A stretch of 64,000 nt of DNA from Neomesorhizobium sp963726065 (GCA_963726065.1 CAVSAU010000018.1:1-64000); one strand, 5' to 3'. Positions 10,128-18,907 are shown, numbered from the stretch's first letter. Notes: generated from the letters alone by a model not told the origin. Numbers and translations: made by a program.

Positions 10128-11153
10128 TTACTTGGCCTGCCAGGCGTACCAGCGCTCGCCGATCTCGTCGCGGTGCTCGGCCCAGTAGTTCATGTCGGCG
10201 TTGACCTGGCTCGCCGACTGCTGTCGGGCAGCGTCGTCGCGACGCTCTGCGTCCATCATGCGCTGGCGAGTCGAGGTTGATCGGCGCGTAGCCGGTCGCT
10301 GGCCGCCAGTTCGGCCTGGCCTTCGGCGCTGGTCGCGAGCGCGATGAACTTCATCGCCGCGTCCTTGTTCTTCGCGCCCTTCGGCACGACGAGCGCGTCG
10401 GCGGCGGTGATGTTCTGCTCCCAGGAACGTCTCGACTGTGACGCCGGTCTGCTGCGAGCGCGGTCAGGCGGCCGTTCCAGAAGCTGACCGAACGGCGCTT
10501 CGGCCGACGCCAGCAGCTGCTGCGACTGCGCGCCGCCGGTCCACCAGATGATGTCGTCCTTGATCGTGTCGAGCTTCTTGAAGGCGCGGTCGAGGTCGAG
10601 CGGATAGAGCTTGTCGGGCGCGACGCCGTCGGCGAGCAAGCGCGACCTCGATCACGCCCGGCGCCGACCATTTGTAGAAGGTCCGCTTGCCGGGGAATTT
10701 CGTCGGTGTCGAACAGGTCGGCCCAGCGTCTTCGGGCAGTCCTCGACGGCACGTCCTTGTTGCAGCCGATGCACGAAGGAATAGTAGAAGCTGCCGACCG
10801 CAGTGGTCGGTGACGAAGCGCGGATCGAGCTTGGACTTGTCGATGACCGCGAAGTCGAGCGGCTCGAGCAGGCCGGCCTTGCCGGCCTGGACGGCGATAG
10901 TCGCCCTCGACGTCGACCACGTCCCAGGTGACGCTGCCGGCCTCGACCATGGCCTTGAGCTTGCCGTAGTCGGTCGGCCCGTCCTGCAGCACGTTGACGC
11001 CGGTCTTCTGCGTGAACGGCTCGGCCCAGGCCGCCTTCTGCGCGTCCTGGGTGGTGCCGCCCCAGCTGGTGAAGACCATGTCCTGCGGCTCGGCCGCTGA
11101 ACGCCGACAAGTCCGAGCGTGCAACGCCAGTGCTGATCACGATTCGTCTTGAC
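10128..11153 (-). CDS. Polyamine-type periplasmic substrate-binding protein, frameshifted
   Basis: Solute receptor of the spermidine/putrescine-binding (PotD) type. The best-preserved N-terminal part reads MVFTSWGGTTQDAQKAAWAEPFTQKTGVNV, then KLKAMVEAGSVTWDVVDVEG, and further on LAPDKLYPLDLDRAFKKLDTIKDDIIWWTGGAQSQQLLASAEAPFGQ and GAKNKDAAMKFIALATSAEGQAELA. All of these are typical of PotD-like proteins. At least six frame changes occur, so the exact start and signal peptide are uncertain; a weakly hydrophobic stretch near 11115-11150 may be the signal peptide. The gene sits between the aldehyde dehydrogenase and the permeases in the same leftward operon. Confidence 0.75.
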
Positions 11154-11194
11154 GCAGTCTCTTGCTCCTGTGTGCTTGCTCTCCTGCCTCGTCC

Positions 11195-12681
11195 TCAGCG
11201 CATCACGAACGGATCGGGGATCGGCTCGTCGGAGGTCCGGAGCCAGACCGATCTTGGTGCGGGTGTAGTCGAGGACGACGTCGAGGCCGCCCTCGCGGCC
11301 GAGGCCGCGACAGGCCGTAGCCGCCGAACGGGAGCGATCGGCGAGACCGCGCGGTAGGTGTTGACCCAGACGATGCCGGCGCGGATGGCGCGCGATCATG
11401 CGGTGAGCGCGGGCGAGGTCGCGGGTGAAGACGCCGCGAGCGAGGCCGTAGGGGGTGTCGTTGGCGAGGCGCGACCGCCTCGTCCTCGGTGTCGAAGGAG
11501 AGGACGCGACAGCACCGGGCCGAAGAGTTCCTCGGTCGACCGACGGCGGCCTTGACGCCGGCGCAGTCGAGGATGGTCGGGCGATAGTAGAAGCCGTCGG
11601 CCGGCCGGCGCGCGACCGCCGGTGACGAGCTTGCGCCCCGGCCGCAAGCGACGCCGCGACGACGCGTCTCGATCATGCTCGCGCTGGCGCGCGCGTGGCG
11701 AGCGGACCGATCTCGGTCGCCATGTCGAGCGGCGACGCCGATCCGGATCGCCTCGGCCTTCGCGGCCAGGATGCTCGAGGAAGCGCGTCCTTGACGCCGC
11801 GCTCGACGATGAGCCGCGAGCCGGCGACGCAGCTCTGGCCGGTCGCGGCGAAGATGCCGGCGACCTGCGCGTTGGCGGCACTTTCGAGGTCGGCGTCGGC
11901 GAAGACGAGAATCGGCGACTTGCCGCCGAGTTCGAGCGAGGTGGACGGCGAGATTCTCCGCCGAGTTGCGCACGACATGGCGCGCCGTCTCCGGCCCGCC
12001 GGTGAAGGCGATGTGCGCGACCTTGCGGATGGCGCGGTCAGCGCAGCGCCGCAGTCGGCGCCGAAGCCGGTGATGATGTTGACGACGCCCGGCGGGAACC
12101 CGGCCTCATCGACCAGCCGGGCGAATTCGAGCAGCGGCGCCGGGCCGTCCTCGGACGCCTTGAGCACGATGGTGCAGCCGGCGGCCAGCGCCGGGCCGAT
12201 CTTCACGGCGGCGAGGAAGAGCTGGGTGTTCCAGGGCACGATCGCGGCGACGACGCCGATCGGCTCGCGGCGGAGCCAGACCTCCATGTCGGGCTTGTCG
12301 ATCGGCAGATGGGCGCCTTCGATCTTGTCGGCGAGCCCGGCATAGTAGCGATAGTAGTCGGCGACATAGGCGATCTGCGCCGAGGTCTCGCGGATGATCT
12401 TGCCGGTGTCGCGGGTCTCGAGCTCGGCCAGCTGCCGGCATTGCTCGGCGACGAGGTCGGCGAGCCGGTAGAGCAGCTTGCCGCGCTGCGTCGCGGTCAT
12501 GCCGGCCCACGGCCGCCGCCATGCAGCGCCTGGTGCGCCGCCTTCGACCGCACGGTCGACGTCGGCCTCGCGTGCCTTCGGGCATCGCCGCCCAGGCCTC
12601 GCCGGTCGCCGGATCGATGCTTCGAAAGCGCGCCGTCGCCATCCTCGAAACGCCGTCGATGTAATGCTGGAACTGCTGCAT
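11195..12681 (-). CDS. Aldehyde dehydrogenase (TgnC-like candidate), frameshifted
   Basis: NAD(P)-dependent aldehyde dehydrogenase of about 495 residues when read across breaks. It starts MQQFQHYIDGV at 12681. Motifs are VVAAIVPWNTQLFLA (cofactor and oxyanion asparagine), LELGGKSPILVFADADLE (general-base glutamate) and the nucleophile region GQSCVAGSRLIVE. The end reads SDEPIPDPFVMR, reached only after several frame changes (near 12640-12580, 12020-11950, 11790-11700, 11600-11200). In the trigonelline pathway the matching enzyme oxidises the hydroxybutyrolactone intermediate; assignment here is by operon context. Only one ALDH is present, so no separate succinate-semialdehyde dehydrogenase lies in this cluster. 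Confidence 0.8.
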
Positions 12682-12686
12682 CGCGC

Positions 12687-13737
12687 CTACTCCCCGAACG
12701 CCGGCATGACGTCGGCGATGAAGCGCTCGAGCGACTCCTTCTTGCGCTCGAAGCTCATGCCGGTGTCGATCCAGAAGCGAGTATTCGTCGTAGCCCAGCG
12801 CCTCGTAGGCCTTGAGCCGGGCGATCACCTCGTCGGCGTTGCCGATCGACGTTGTTGCGTCGCATCACCTCCGGCGCGATAGCATCGCATTGGCGGCCAT
12901 CTCCTCGTCCGGAAGCCGCTCGATCAGGCCCTGATGGATCGGCTTCTCGTTCTTGAACCAGGCGACGAAGTAGTTGTAGTAGACGCTGATCTCGTGGGCG
13001 GCCTGCGCGATGTCGGCCTCATCGGAGCCGACATAGGTGTGCCGCAGCAGCATGATCTTCGGCCGCGCGACGTCGGGGTGCTTGGCGCAGGCCTCGTTGA
13101 AGCGCTCCATCAGCGTCTCGACCTCGTCGTCGCCCTGCCAGCAGCGGCGTCACCTGGACATTGCAGCCGTTGGCGACCGCGAATTCGTGGCAGTTCGGAT
13201 CGCGCGCCGCGACCCAGATCGGCGGGTGCGGCTGCTGCACCGGCTTCGGCGCCGAGGTCGTCGACGGGAACGACCAGAACTCGCCCTCATGCGCATAGTC
13301 GCCTTCCCACAGGCCTCTTGATGGCCGGGATCATCTCGCGCATGCGCTGGCCGGCGCCCCAGGCGTCGAGCCCGGGCAACAGGCGCTCGGTATTCGAAGC
13401 TGTAGGCGCCGCGGGCGATGCCGATGTCGAGCCGCCCGTCGCAGATGACGTCGGTCATCGCCGCCTCGCCGGCGAGCTTGATCGGGTGCCAGAACGGCGC
13501 GATCACCGTGCCGGTGCCGAGCCGGACCGTTCTTGGTCCGGCGCGCCAGATCGGCGATGGTTGATGAACGGGTTCGGCGCGATGGTGAAGTCCATGCCGT
13601 GATGCTCGCCGGTCCAGATCGCGTGCATGCCGCCCGGTCGGCGATCTCGCAGAGCTCGATGAACTCCTCGTAGAGGCTCGTTGCTGATTCTGCTCGGCGT
13701 CGAGCCGCTCCATGTGGACGAAGAGGGAGAATTTCAT
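12687..13737 (-). CDS. LLM-class flavin-dependent monooxygenase (TgnB-like candidate), frameshifted
   Basis: Bacterial-luciferase-like TIM-barrel oxygenase of about 350 residues. It starts MKFSLFVHMERLDAEQ at 13737, just after the flavin reductase stop. Readable parts are VRLGTGTVIAPFWHPIKLAGEAAMTDVICDGRLDIGIARGAYSFEY, then PHPPIWVAARDPNCHEFAVANGCNVQVTPLLAG and HTYVGSDEADIAQAAHEISVYYNYFVAWF, ending VMPAFGE at 12687. Such oxygenases use reduced flavin from a partner reductase, here the neighbour at 13743-14690, to oxygenate an organic substrate. The pairing is that of TgnA/TgnB, which opens the N-methylpyridinium ring of trigonelline. Frame changes occur near 13680, 13620, 13530, 13390, 13310-13240, 13145, 12880 and 12770. 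Confidence 0.82.
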
Positions 13738-13742
13738 CGCGC

Positions 13743-14690
13743 TCAGGCCTTCCTCTGAACCGGGTGGACTCTGCCGGCTCGTCTCGTTGCCGAAATAGAC
13801 GCCGAAATTGCCGATGGCGCTTTCCGACGGCGAAGCGCCGGAGAATGTCGCGCGGTCGCCGTGCTGTCGACCAGCTTGTCGCAGCGGCATCGCGTCGAGC
13901 GGCAGAGAACTCGCCCGGCGGCCGGCTCGCCGGCGCCGCAGTCGCCGCGGTAGACGATATGCTGCGTGCCGTGCGGCGCGGCTTTCGTAGACGCGAATAG
14001 AGGAAGCCGACGCGAGACGGTCAGGCCCGTGATGCGTCTCAAGATAGTCCCGCAGCATCTGCGTCGGCTCGTCGCCTGGTGCCATGGCGCAGGTCGGCAG
14101 GCTGAACGGCCGTCGTCGGCCAAGCAGAAGAACCGCGCCGTCGCGCTCGACCACGGCGCTCAGCCACGCCTCGCCTTCCGCGCCGCCGCGGAAACCGCCT
14201 TGCCTGCGCCAGCGCCGGGGTGAAATAGCTGCCACGGGCATAGCCCAGACCATTCGGCTCGCCGTTGTCGAAGGCCTCGACCCGGCCGATCAGGATGACG
14301 TGATCGCCCGCGTCGACGACCTGTTCGGTGGCGCAGTCGAACCAGGCCGCGACATCGGCGAACACCGGCGAGCCATGCGGGCCCTTGCTGCCAGTCGACG
14401 GCGGCGAAACGATCCTCGACCGGGCGCGCGAAGGTGTTCGAGACGTCCTTCTGGTCTTCGGACAGGATATTCACGGCGAAGCCGCGCGCCCGGTCAGGGT
14501 CGCGAAGTTGCGCGAGGTGCGTGCCAGGCAGACCAGCAGCAGCGGCGGATCGAGCGACACCGAGGTGAAGGAATTGGCGGTGAAGCCGATCGGGCTGCGC
14601 CGTCGGCGTCATGCGCCGTCACGACCGTCACGCCGGTCAGGAAGGCGCCGAACGCGTCGCGCAGGGCGCGTGGCATCGAACTGCGCTCAT
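13743..14690 (-). CDS. Flavin reductase with C-terminal extension (TgnA-like candidate), frameshifted
   Basis: FMN/FAD reductase partner of the adjacent monooxygenase, about 315 residues reconstructed. The N-terminal FMN-binding split barrel is clear: GAFLTGVTVVTAHD, ANSFTSVSLDPPLLLVCLA, FAVNILSEDQKDVSNTFA, and VEAFDNGEPNGLGYARGSYF. A C-terminal half of about 150 residues then follows, with AVVERDGAVLLLGR and CAMAPGDEPTQMLRDYLETHHG, which resembles a Nudix-type fold, and ends NETSGRVHPVQRKA. The start is ATG 14690 with AGGTAG 4 bp upstream; ATG 14676 is the alternative. Frame changes occur near 14678, 14600, 14490, 14390, 14215, 14110, 14000-13860 and 13770. Confidence 0.8.
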
Positions 14691-15491
14691 GTTTCTACCT
14701 CCGGTTTCGCGCAGCCAGTCCGCGAGGATCGCGTTGACCTCGTCGGGCGCCGTCAGATTGACCATGTGGCGGTGGCCGTCGATCAGCACGCGCACGACCG
14801 CCAGGCGCGGCAGCCGCCATCGCCGCGCCATCGCCGGGGTCGAATTGGGGTCGATCGGTCTCCGGTCAGAAACAGCGCCGGGCATGCGACGTTCGGCCAG
14901 CAGTCGGCATAGAGTGCGTCGCCGGTGGCAAAGGCGGCATAGGCGGTCGCATAGCCCTGCGGATCGACCGAAGACGAGCCAGCGGCGGGTCAGGCGGTAG
15001 GCATCGCTTCCGTCGCGGTCCGCCGCCGAACCAGCGCAGCAGCGGCGCCGTCGACATCGACGCTGCCCGGCCCGGATCTCGCCGCGCCCTGCTTCGACCG
15101 CGGCCGCGCTCGCGGGCATCGCGGCGATAGACCGCCGTTCAGCAGCGCCACCCGGGCGATCCGCTCGCCGATCGTGGCGGCCAGCGCCGCCGGCGATCAG
15201 CGCGCCCATCGAATGGCCGGCGACGTTGACGCCGCTCAAGGCCGAGGTCGTCGAGCAGACGGCCGAGCCACGTCAACAAAAGCCTGCAAGCTGGCGTCGT
15301 CCGGCAAGGCGCCGCGCTTTCGCCATGGCCCGGCATGTCGACGGCGATCACCCGATGGCTCGCGGCCAAGCGCCTCGATCTGCGGCGCCCAGGCCTCGAG
15401 CCGCATGCCGACCCCATGGATCAGCACGCAGCGGCTCGCCGTCGCCGTGCTCCACATAGGCGGTGCCGCTTCGTGTGGACGCCGGATCCAT
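14687..15491 (-). CDS. Alpha/beta hydrolase (TgnD-like candidate), frameshifted
   Basis: Serine hydrolase of about 265 residues when joined across frames. Readable pieces are YVEHGDGEPL, VLIHGVGMRLEAWAPQIEAL, AASHRVIAVDMPGHGES, the nucleophile elbow NVAGHSMGALIAGG, and the C-terminal DGHRHMVNLTAPDEVNAILADWLRET with the likely catalytic histidine. In trigonelline degradation an alpha/beta hydrolase cleaves the N-methylformamido-methylene-succinate intermediate to succinic semialdehyde, formate, methylamine and CO2; assignment here is contextual. The start at ATG 15491 and the end overlapping the reductase start are best guesses because of about seven frame changes. Confidence 0.76.
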
Positions 15492-15517
15492 GTCAGACCG
15501 CTGCCGGGTTGTCAACA

Positions 15518-16096
15518 TCACGTGCCGAGATCCTTCAGGTCCTCGTAGCGGTCGCCGATGCGATGATGCGGACGTCCGCCGACCGAGGCGCCGAGCGCGA
15601 CGACGATCTCGTCGGCGGCCGGCGCGTCGGGGATCGCGGTCTGGATGGTGAGATAGTGCGAGCGCCGCCCTTCGTCGTTCTTGTCCATCAGCGGGATCAT
15701 TACCGGCGCATTGGCCGGGCCGCGGGTGTTGCAGAAGGCGAGGTAGGACTTGGCGCCGACCGCCTCGCGATAGTGATTGCCGAAACGCAGCGTGTGGATC
15801 AGCGCCGACGCATGCTCGACCTCGCCGTCGATCCCGACGACCGCCGCCTTGCCATAGCCTTCGACCGCCTCGCCCGATCCGACCGCCTCGATGATCATGG
15901 CGGTCAGCAGTTCGCCAAGCACCGGCGCCGCCTCATGGATCTCCGGCTTCAGGTTCTCCACGAAACCGCGGCCGGCCCAGGGGTTTTTGATGACCGCCAT
16001 GGCAGCGAACATCTTCAAGGGATGCTCGGCCGATTTGCCGCCTTCATGCAGGGTGGTCTCGACTTGCAGGAGTGTCTTTCGGATGAGCAGGGGCAT
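15518..16096 (-). CDS. DUF1185 / 'amino acid synthesis' family protein
   Basis: Intact small protein of 192 residues, first gene of the catabolic operon. It is recognisable as the AA_synth (DUF1185) family by KNPWAGRGFVENL, AGKAAVVGIDGEVEHASALIHTLRFGNHYREAVGAKSYLAF and ADEIVVALGASVGGRPHHRIGDR. The biochemical role of the family is not established; it recurs beside flavin-dependent oxygenase operons. The start at 16096 is the second of two adjacent ATG codons. About 30 bp upstream lies a well-formed promoter with a palindromic operator, so the whole downstream operon probably starts here. Confidence 0.85.
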   Translation of the reverse strand: MPLLIRKTLLQVETTLHEGGKSAEHPLKMFAAMAVIKNPWAGRGFVENLKPEIHEAAPVLGELLTAMIIEAVGSGEAVEGYGKAAVVGIDGEVEHASALIHTLRFGNHYREAVGAKSYLAFCNTRGPANAPVMIPLMDKNDEGRRSHYLTIQTAIPDAPAADEIVVALGASVGGRPHHRIGDRYEDLKDLGT

Positions 16097-16123
16097 CACA
16101 AGTCTCCGTTAATCTCTAATATC

Positions 16124-16152
16124 GTACTATGGTATACCAAAATAAACGTCAA
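16124..16152 (-). promoter_or_regulatory. Promoter with GntR-type operator for the catabolic operon
   Basis: Reading leftward, a -35 TTGACG (16147-16152) is followed 17 bp later by TAGTAC (16124-16129). The perfect palindrome TGGTATACCA (16130-16139) sits in the spacer. This TGGTnnACCA-like symmetry fits FadR-family GntR operators, and the regulator gene lies immediately upstream. Binding there would block RNA polymerase, which suggests repression relieved by the pathway substrate. Confidence 0.6.
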
Positions 16153-16196
16153 GAGGTTTTCCGTTCTCCCGGGCAGTTTTCGCGAACCGTCGGGAG

Positions 16197-16882
16197 CTAG
16201 GCGTTTGTCGCGTCGGAGAGCAGCGAGCGCGCGCAATCCGCGAAGCAATCGCGACATGTGTCCTGGGCGGCCCTGAACGCCGCGTCTCCATCGCCGGCTT
16301 TGATAGCGTCGACGACGATCTGCATTTGGCGCGGACCGTCCTGCTGCCGGCCGGGGGTGCGGATGGTCATCGAACGCAACCGGTTGATGCGCGCAGTGAG
16401 CGATTTGACGATGTCCCAAGCGACGTCATGCCCGGCGCCTTCGAACAGCTGCCCGTAAAACTGCGTCGTCGCGTCGAGTACCAAATCCATGCGGTTACGC
16501 GCGTAGGCGGATTTGATGCGGTCCAGCATTTCCTGCAATCCGTCCGTGGTCGGCGAATTCGCCTTGAGGGCGCAGGCGCGCGCCGCCATTCCTTCCAGTG
16601 CGCCGCGGATTTCATAGATCTGCATGGCCTGCTCAGGGGTGGTTTGGGCGACTACCGGACCGCGCGTGCCGACCGTGGAAACCAGCCCTTCGGATTCCAG
16701 ATGGCGCAACACCTCGCGCACCACCGTGCGGCTGACGCCGAGCTGATCGCACAGGTCACGTTCGACGAGCCGCTCGCCGGCTTGAAGTGGTTGTCCAGGA
16801 TCGCGTCGCGCATCCGCGCCAACGCAAGCTCGCGCAAAGTCTTGTCAGGACGCTTCACTTTGAGGGAGGATTCTGCGGCCAA
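16197..16882 (-). CDS. FadR-type GntR regulator (FCD domain), interrupted by a frameshift
   Basis: Transcriptional regulator of about 228 residues. The N-terminal winged HTH reads KTLRELALARMRDAILDNHFKP and, after one missing base near 16783, GERLVERDLCDQLGVSRTVVREVLRHLESEGLVS, the GntR signature. The C-terminal all-helical FCD domain follows (YEIRGALEGMAARACAL ... LFEGAGHDVAWDIVKSL). It lies directly upstream of, and in the same direction as, the DUF1185 operon, about 100 bp away, with a palindrome in between. It is the likely local repressor of the monooxygenase/ABC operon. Confidence 0.87.
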
Positions 16883-17402
16883 CAGTTATTCGCCTTTCAA
16901 TCACGACGCCGTTGGTATTCCATATTACGAGTTTCAACAGCGGGCAACGGGTCAAATTGAACGTTGTCGACTTTTGGCCTGTCTAGTTCAATGCGTCAGC
17001 TGTCAAACATTCAAGCGAACATAGCTTGTCGAGGGAACTGATTGGCTCATTGTCGATTTCGAGAGAACGGCAGCTTCGCGCCTTTAAAACAGCCATTTGA
17101 TTCGTTCGTACTGACGCTAGAAGCAGAAAAGTCCATGAACGAGCATACTAAGTGTGCCGCGACCCTGTTGCGCGCTCATTTGACTGAAGTTGGGCCGGAC
17201 GTCGGGAGCGGTTTGCTTGGGCCTTTTGAATCGCTTGCCACGCATAAGCCGCCTCTTCATGCCTTCGATGTTATCGATCTCGAGGTTCGACATCGTGGCT
17301 TGGGAGTGACCTGGACCCTCTTGGGCGAAGTCGCGCAGGGAATGGGTCGTCAATTCACTTGATCCGAGGAACTGTGTAGGAGCTGCTCAACCGCGACGTG
17401 GC
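16883..17402. other. Gene-poor stretch at the end of the accessory region
   Basis: I find no supported gene in these roughly 520 bp. The part next to the GntR gene (16885-16990) presumably contains its promoter and is less GC-rich. The frame running 17042-17362 gives no recognisable motif. The stretch is followed by remnants of two genes and looks like eroded DNA. Confidence 0.4.
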
Positions 17403-17570
17403 GGCGGCAATGTTGAAATGGTGAGGGTGACGAATGCGCCCAACACCTTGTCCGGGCTGCAATCCTCTACCCACACAGGAGAGGAAGGCGGCTACGTACT
17501 CGAGGGAACGTTCGATCTTTGGGTCGACGAACGGCAGTATCTGCTCGGTCAAGGCAACTCATTCGAGTAA
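17403..17570 (+). pseudogene. Cupin-domain regulator remnant
   Basis: Fragment without a start, in frame from about 17403 to a TAA at 17568-17570. The translation contains the cupin strand motif THTGEEGGYVLEGTFDLWVD followed by LLGQGNSFE, typical of the C-terminal cupin of HTH-XRE/cupin regulators (a metal-type histidine and glutamates in H-x-G-E-E-G-G-Y). The N-terminal HTH and the last strands are missing. It is probably debris of a regulator gene left by rearrangement near the tRNA-Leu locus. Confidence 0.5.
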
Positions 17571-17772
17571 GCAAGCGCGCGCATCGGTCCGGCAATCCAG
17601 GCGACCGCCTGACGAGACTGATCTGGATCCTGACGCCGCCGCTCTATCAGCGGAGGTCAGCCATGGATGAGTCGATCTGACGATTGCTACGGCATACCGG
17701 ATGTTCGCTTGGAGGTCCCTCAGATATCCAGTGTGGTCTGACGTTCCCACTCGGTGAAGTGGCGGCAGAAAC

Positions 17773-18477
17773 TTGGTCCTTGGCAGGCGCGGGTATATCG
17801 CTGGCCGCTCCCTCAAATTTACTTGGTGGCCAAGCCTTCATGGAGCGATCCTGTCAAGGGTGATGCCGCCGGAGGTGGACCGTGCAACTGCGCTCTCGCT
17901 CATCAATCCTCCTCGGGGAAGCAACTACCGTGTCGGTGAGTATGTCCGTTTCGAAGCACTAATGGGCGAATTGATCAGATGCGGTTTGGACAACAATTTG
18001 CATGTGCTGGATTGCCTCGATGCCTGCGAACAACCCAACCAAGCCCATTAGGTGCTGGCTGCTCTTCTGCGACGCGGCGCAATCGTCGTTACAACTAATT
18101 TCGATCGCCTGATTGAAATCGCCTATGCCCGTACTGCGCCGCCCGGTGAGCTTCCGTTGCGGATTGCCTTCACCGACGAACATTTCCCTCCCGGTGGGCC
18201 TCCGCCTGACACCCCGCCAACGCTTTGGAAAATACCCGGTACTTTAACAGCGGCCGGCAGGCCAATGCGTTACTCGCTTCAGGCGACCATCCATTCAATT
18301 ATGACGCCAGTGCGGAAGCAGAACCGGCAGAGATTCCTTGAAGCAATTCTGCGGCATCGCGATCTTCTCATTCTGGGATATTCGGGGGGAGACGACCTCG
18401 ACATAGTGCCCATCCTTGCCGATGCGGAACCGGAGCACGCTCTCTGGTGGGTAAACCCATTCCAGCACGATGCCTAA
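17773..18477 (+). pseudogene. SIR2-like (NAD-binding) protein remnant
   Basis: Degenerate gene with family strings of SIR2-like domain proteins: YVLAALLRRGAIVVTTNFDRLIE, TLWKIPGTL and RDLLILGYSGGDDLDI. An in-frame TAG at 18049-18051 replaces what is normally an aromatic residue just before VLAALL. The N-terminal nucleotide-binding start is not recognisable and the 3' end runs out near the tRNA gene. SIR2-like proteins of this kind occur in mobile and anti-phage gene sets, where they bind or degrade NAD+; this copy is probably inactive. Confidence 0.65.
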
Positions 18478-18578
18478 CATTAAATCGGCGGTCTCTCTCG
18501 TCAAAAGACTTAAGGTTCCCACGCCCCTTGAAACCATCGGCCGCGACCGAGCCCTGCTGGAGCGGGGTCCCGTTGGTC

Positions 18579-18879
18579 TGGTGCGGACGACGGGACTCGA
18601 ACCCGTACTCTCACAGAGAAGCAGATTTTCGTACCACTTCGGCTTTCGCCGCCGCCTCTTCGGCGTTCGTGGTCTGGACTGTCCCTTCGCCGTGGCCCGA
18701 CCGGCTTTAGGCGCCGCCCGTCCAGTCTCTACACCTTCCCCTGACGGGGCTTGGCTCGGGATTGGCCTAGGGCGTTGCCCGTTAGCTTTCCCCGACTTTG
18801 AGCGGTTCTACTCCGCGGATTTCCCCGCGGGCACTCCAATTCTAAAGTCTGCTGCGTCTACCGATTTCGCCACGTCCGC
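18579..18879 (-). tRNA. tRNA-Leu(UAA) interrupted by a group I intron, CCA encoded
   Basis: On the minus strand the 5' exon (18879-18845, 35 nt) begins GCGGACG and ends in the anticodon loop at U34; the 3' exon (18629-18579) resumes AAAATCTGC and ends CGTCCGC-A-CCA. Joined, they give a 7-bp acceptor stem (GCGGACG/CGTCCGC), an anticodon stem GCAGA/TCTGC with loop CTTAAAA (anticodon UAA), a long class-II variable arm (TTCTCTGTGAGAG) and a T arm ACGGG-TTCGAGT-CCCGT. All elements of tRNA-Leu(UAA) are therefore present, separated by a 215-nt intervening sequence between positions 34 and 35. Confidence 0.93.
18630..18844 (-). ncRNA. Group I self-splicing intron (IC3-like) in tRNA-Leu(UAA)
   Basis: A 215-nt intron without a protein gene. 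The 5' splice site follows U34; the exon ACUU can pair with the intron's GAGU (part of GGAGU about 9 nt in), leaving the canonical U-G wobble at the splice site (P1). The core contains the R element AGAGACTGGACGGGC (complement of 18716-18730) and the S element GACAGTCCAGACCAC (complement of 18669-18683), whose CUGGAC/GUCCAG pairing forms P7. The intron ends in the conserved G (complement of 18630). Position and core match the tRNA-Leu(UAA) introns of cyanobacteria and plastids. Confidence 0.9.
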
Positions 18880-18907
18880 CTTTTGTCGCCGATTCTAACC
18901 TGGCTCG

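Noticed and set aside
17042..17362. 107-codon frame between the GntR gene and the cupin remnant
   Set aside because: No ribosome site, no family motif, and composition unlike neighbouring genes.
18630..18844. Homing endonuclease within the group I intron
   Set aside because: The intron is only 215 nt and has no coding frame of its own; overlapping frames are shadows.
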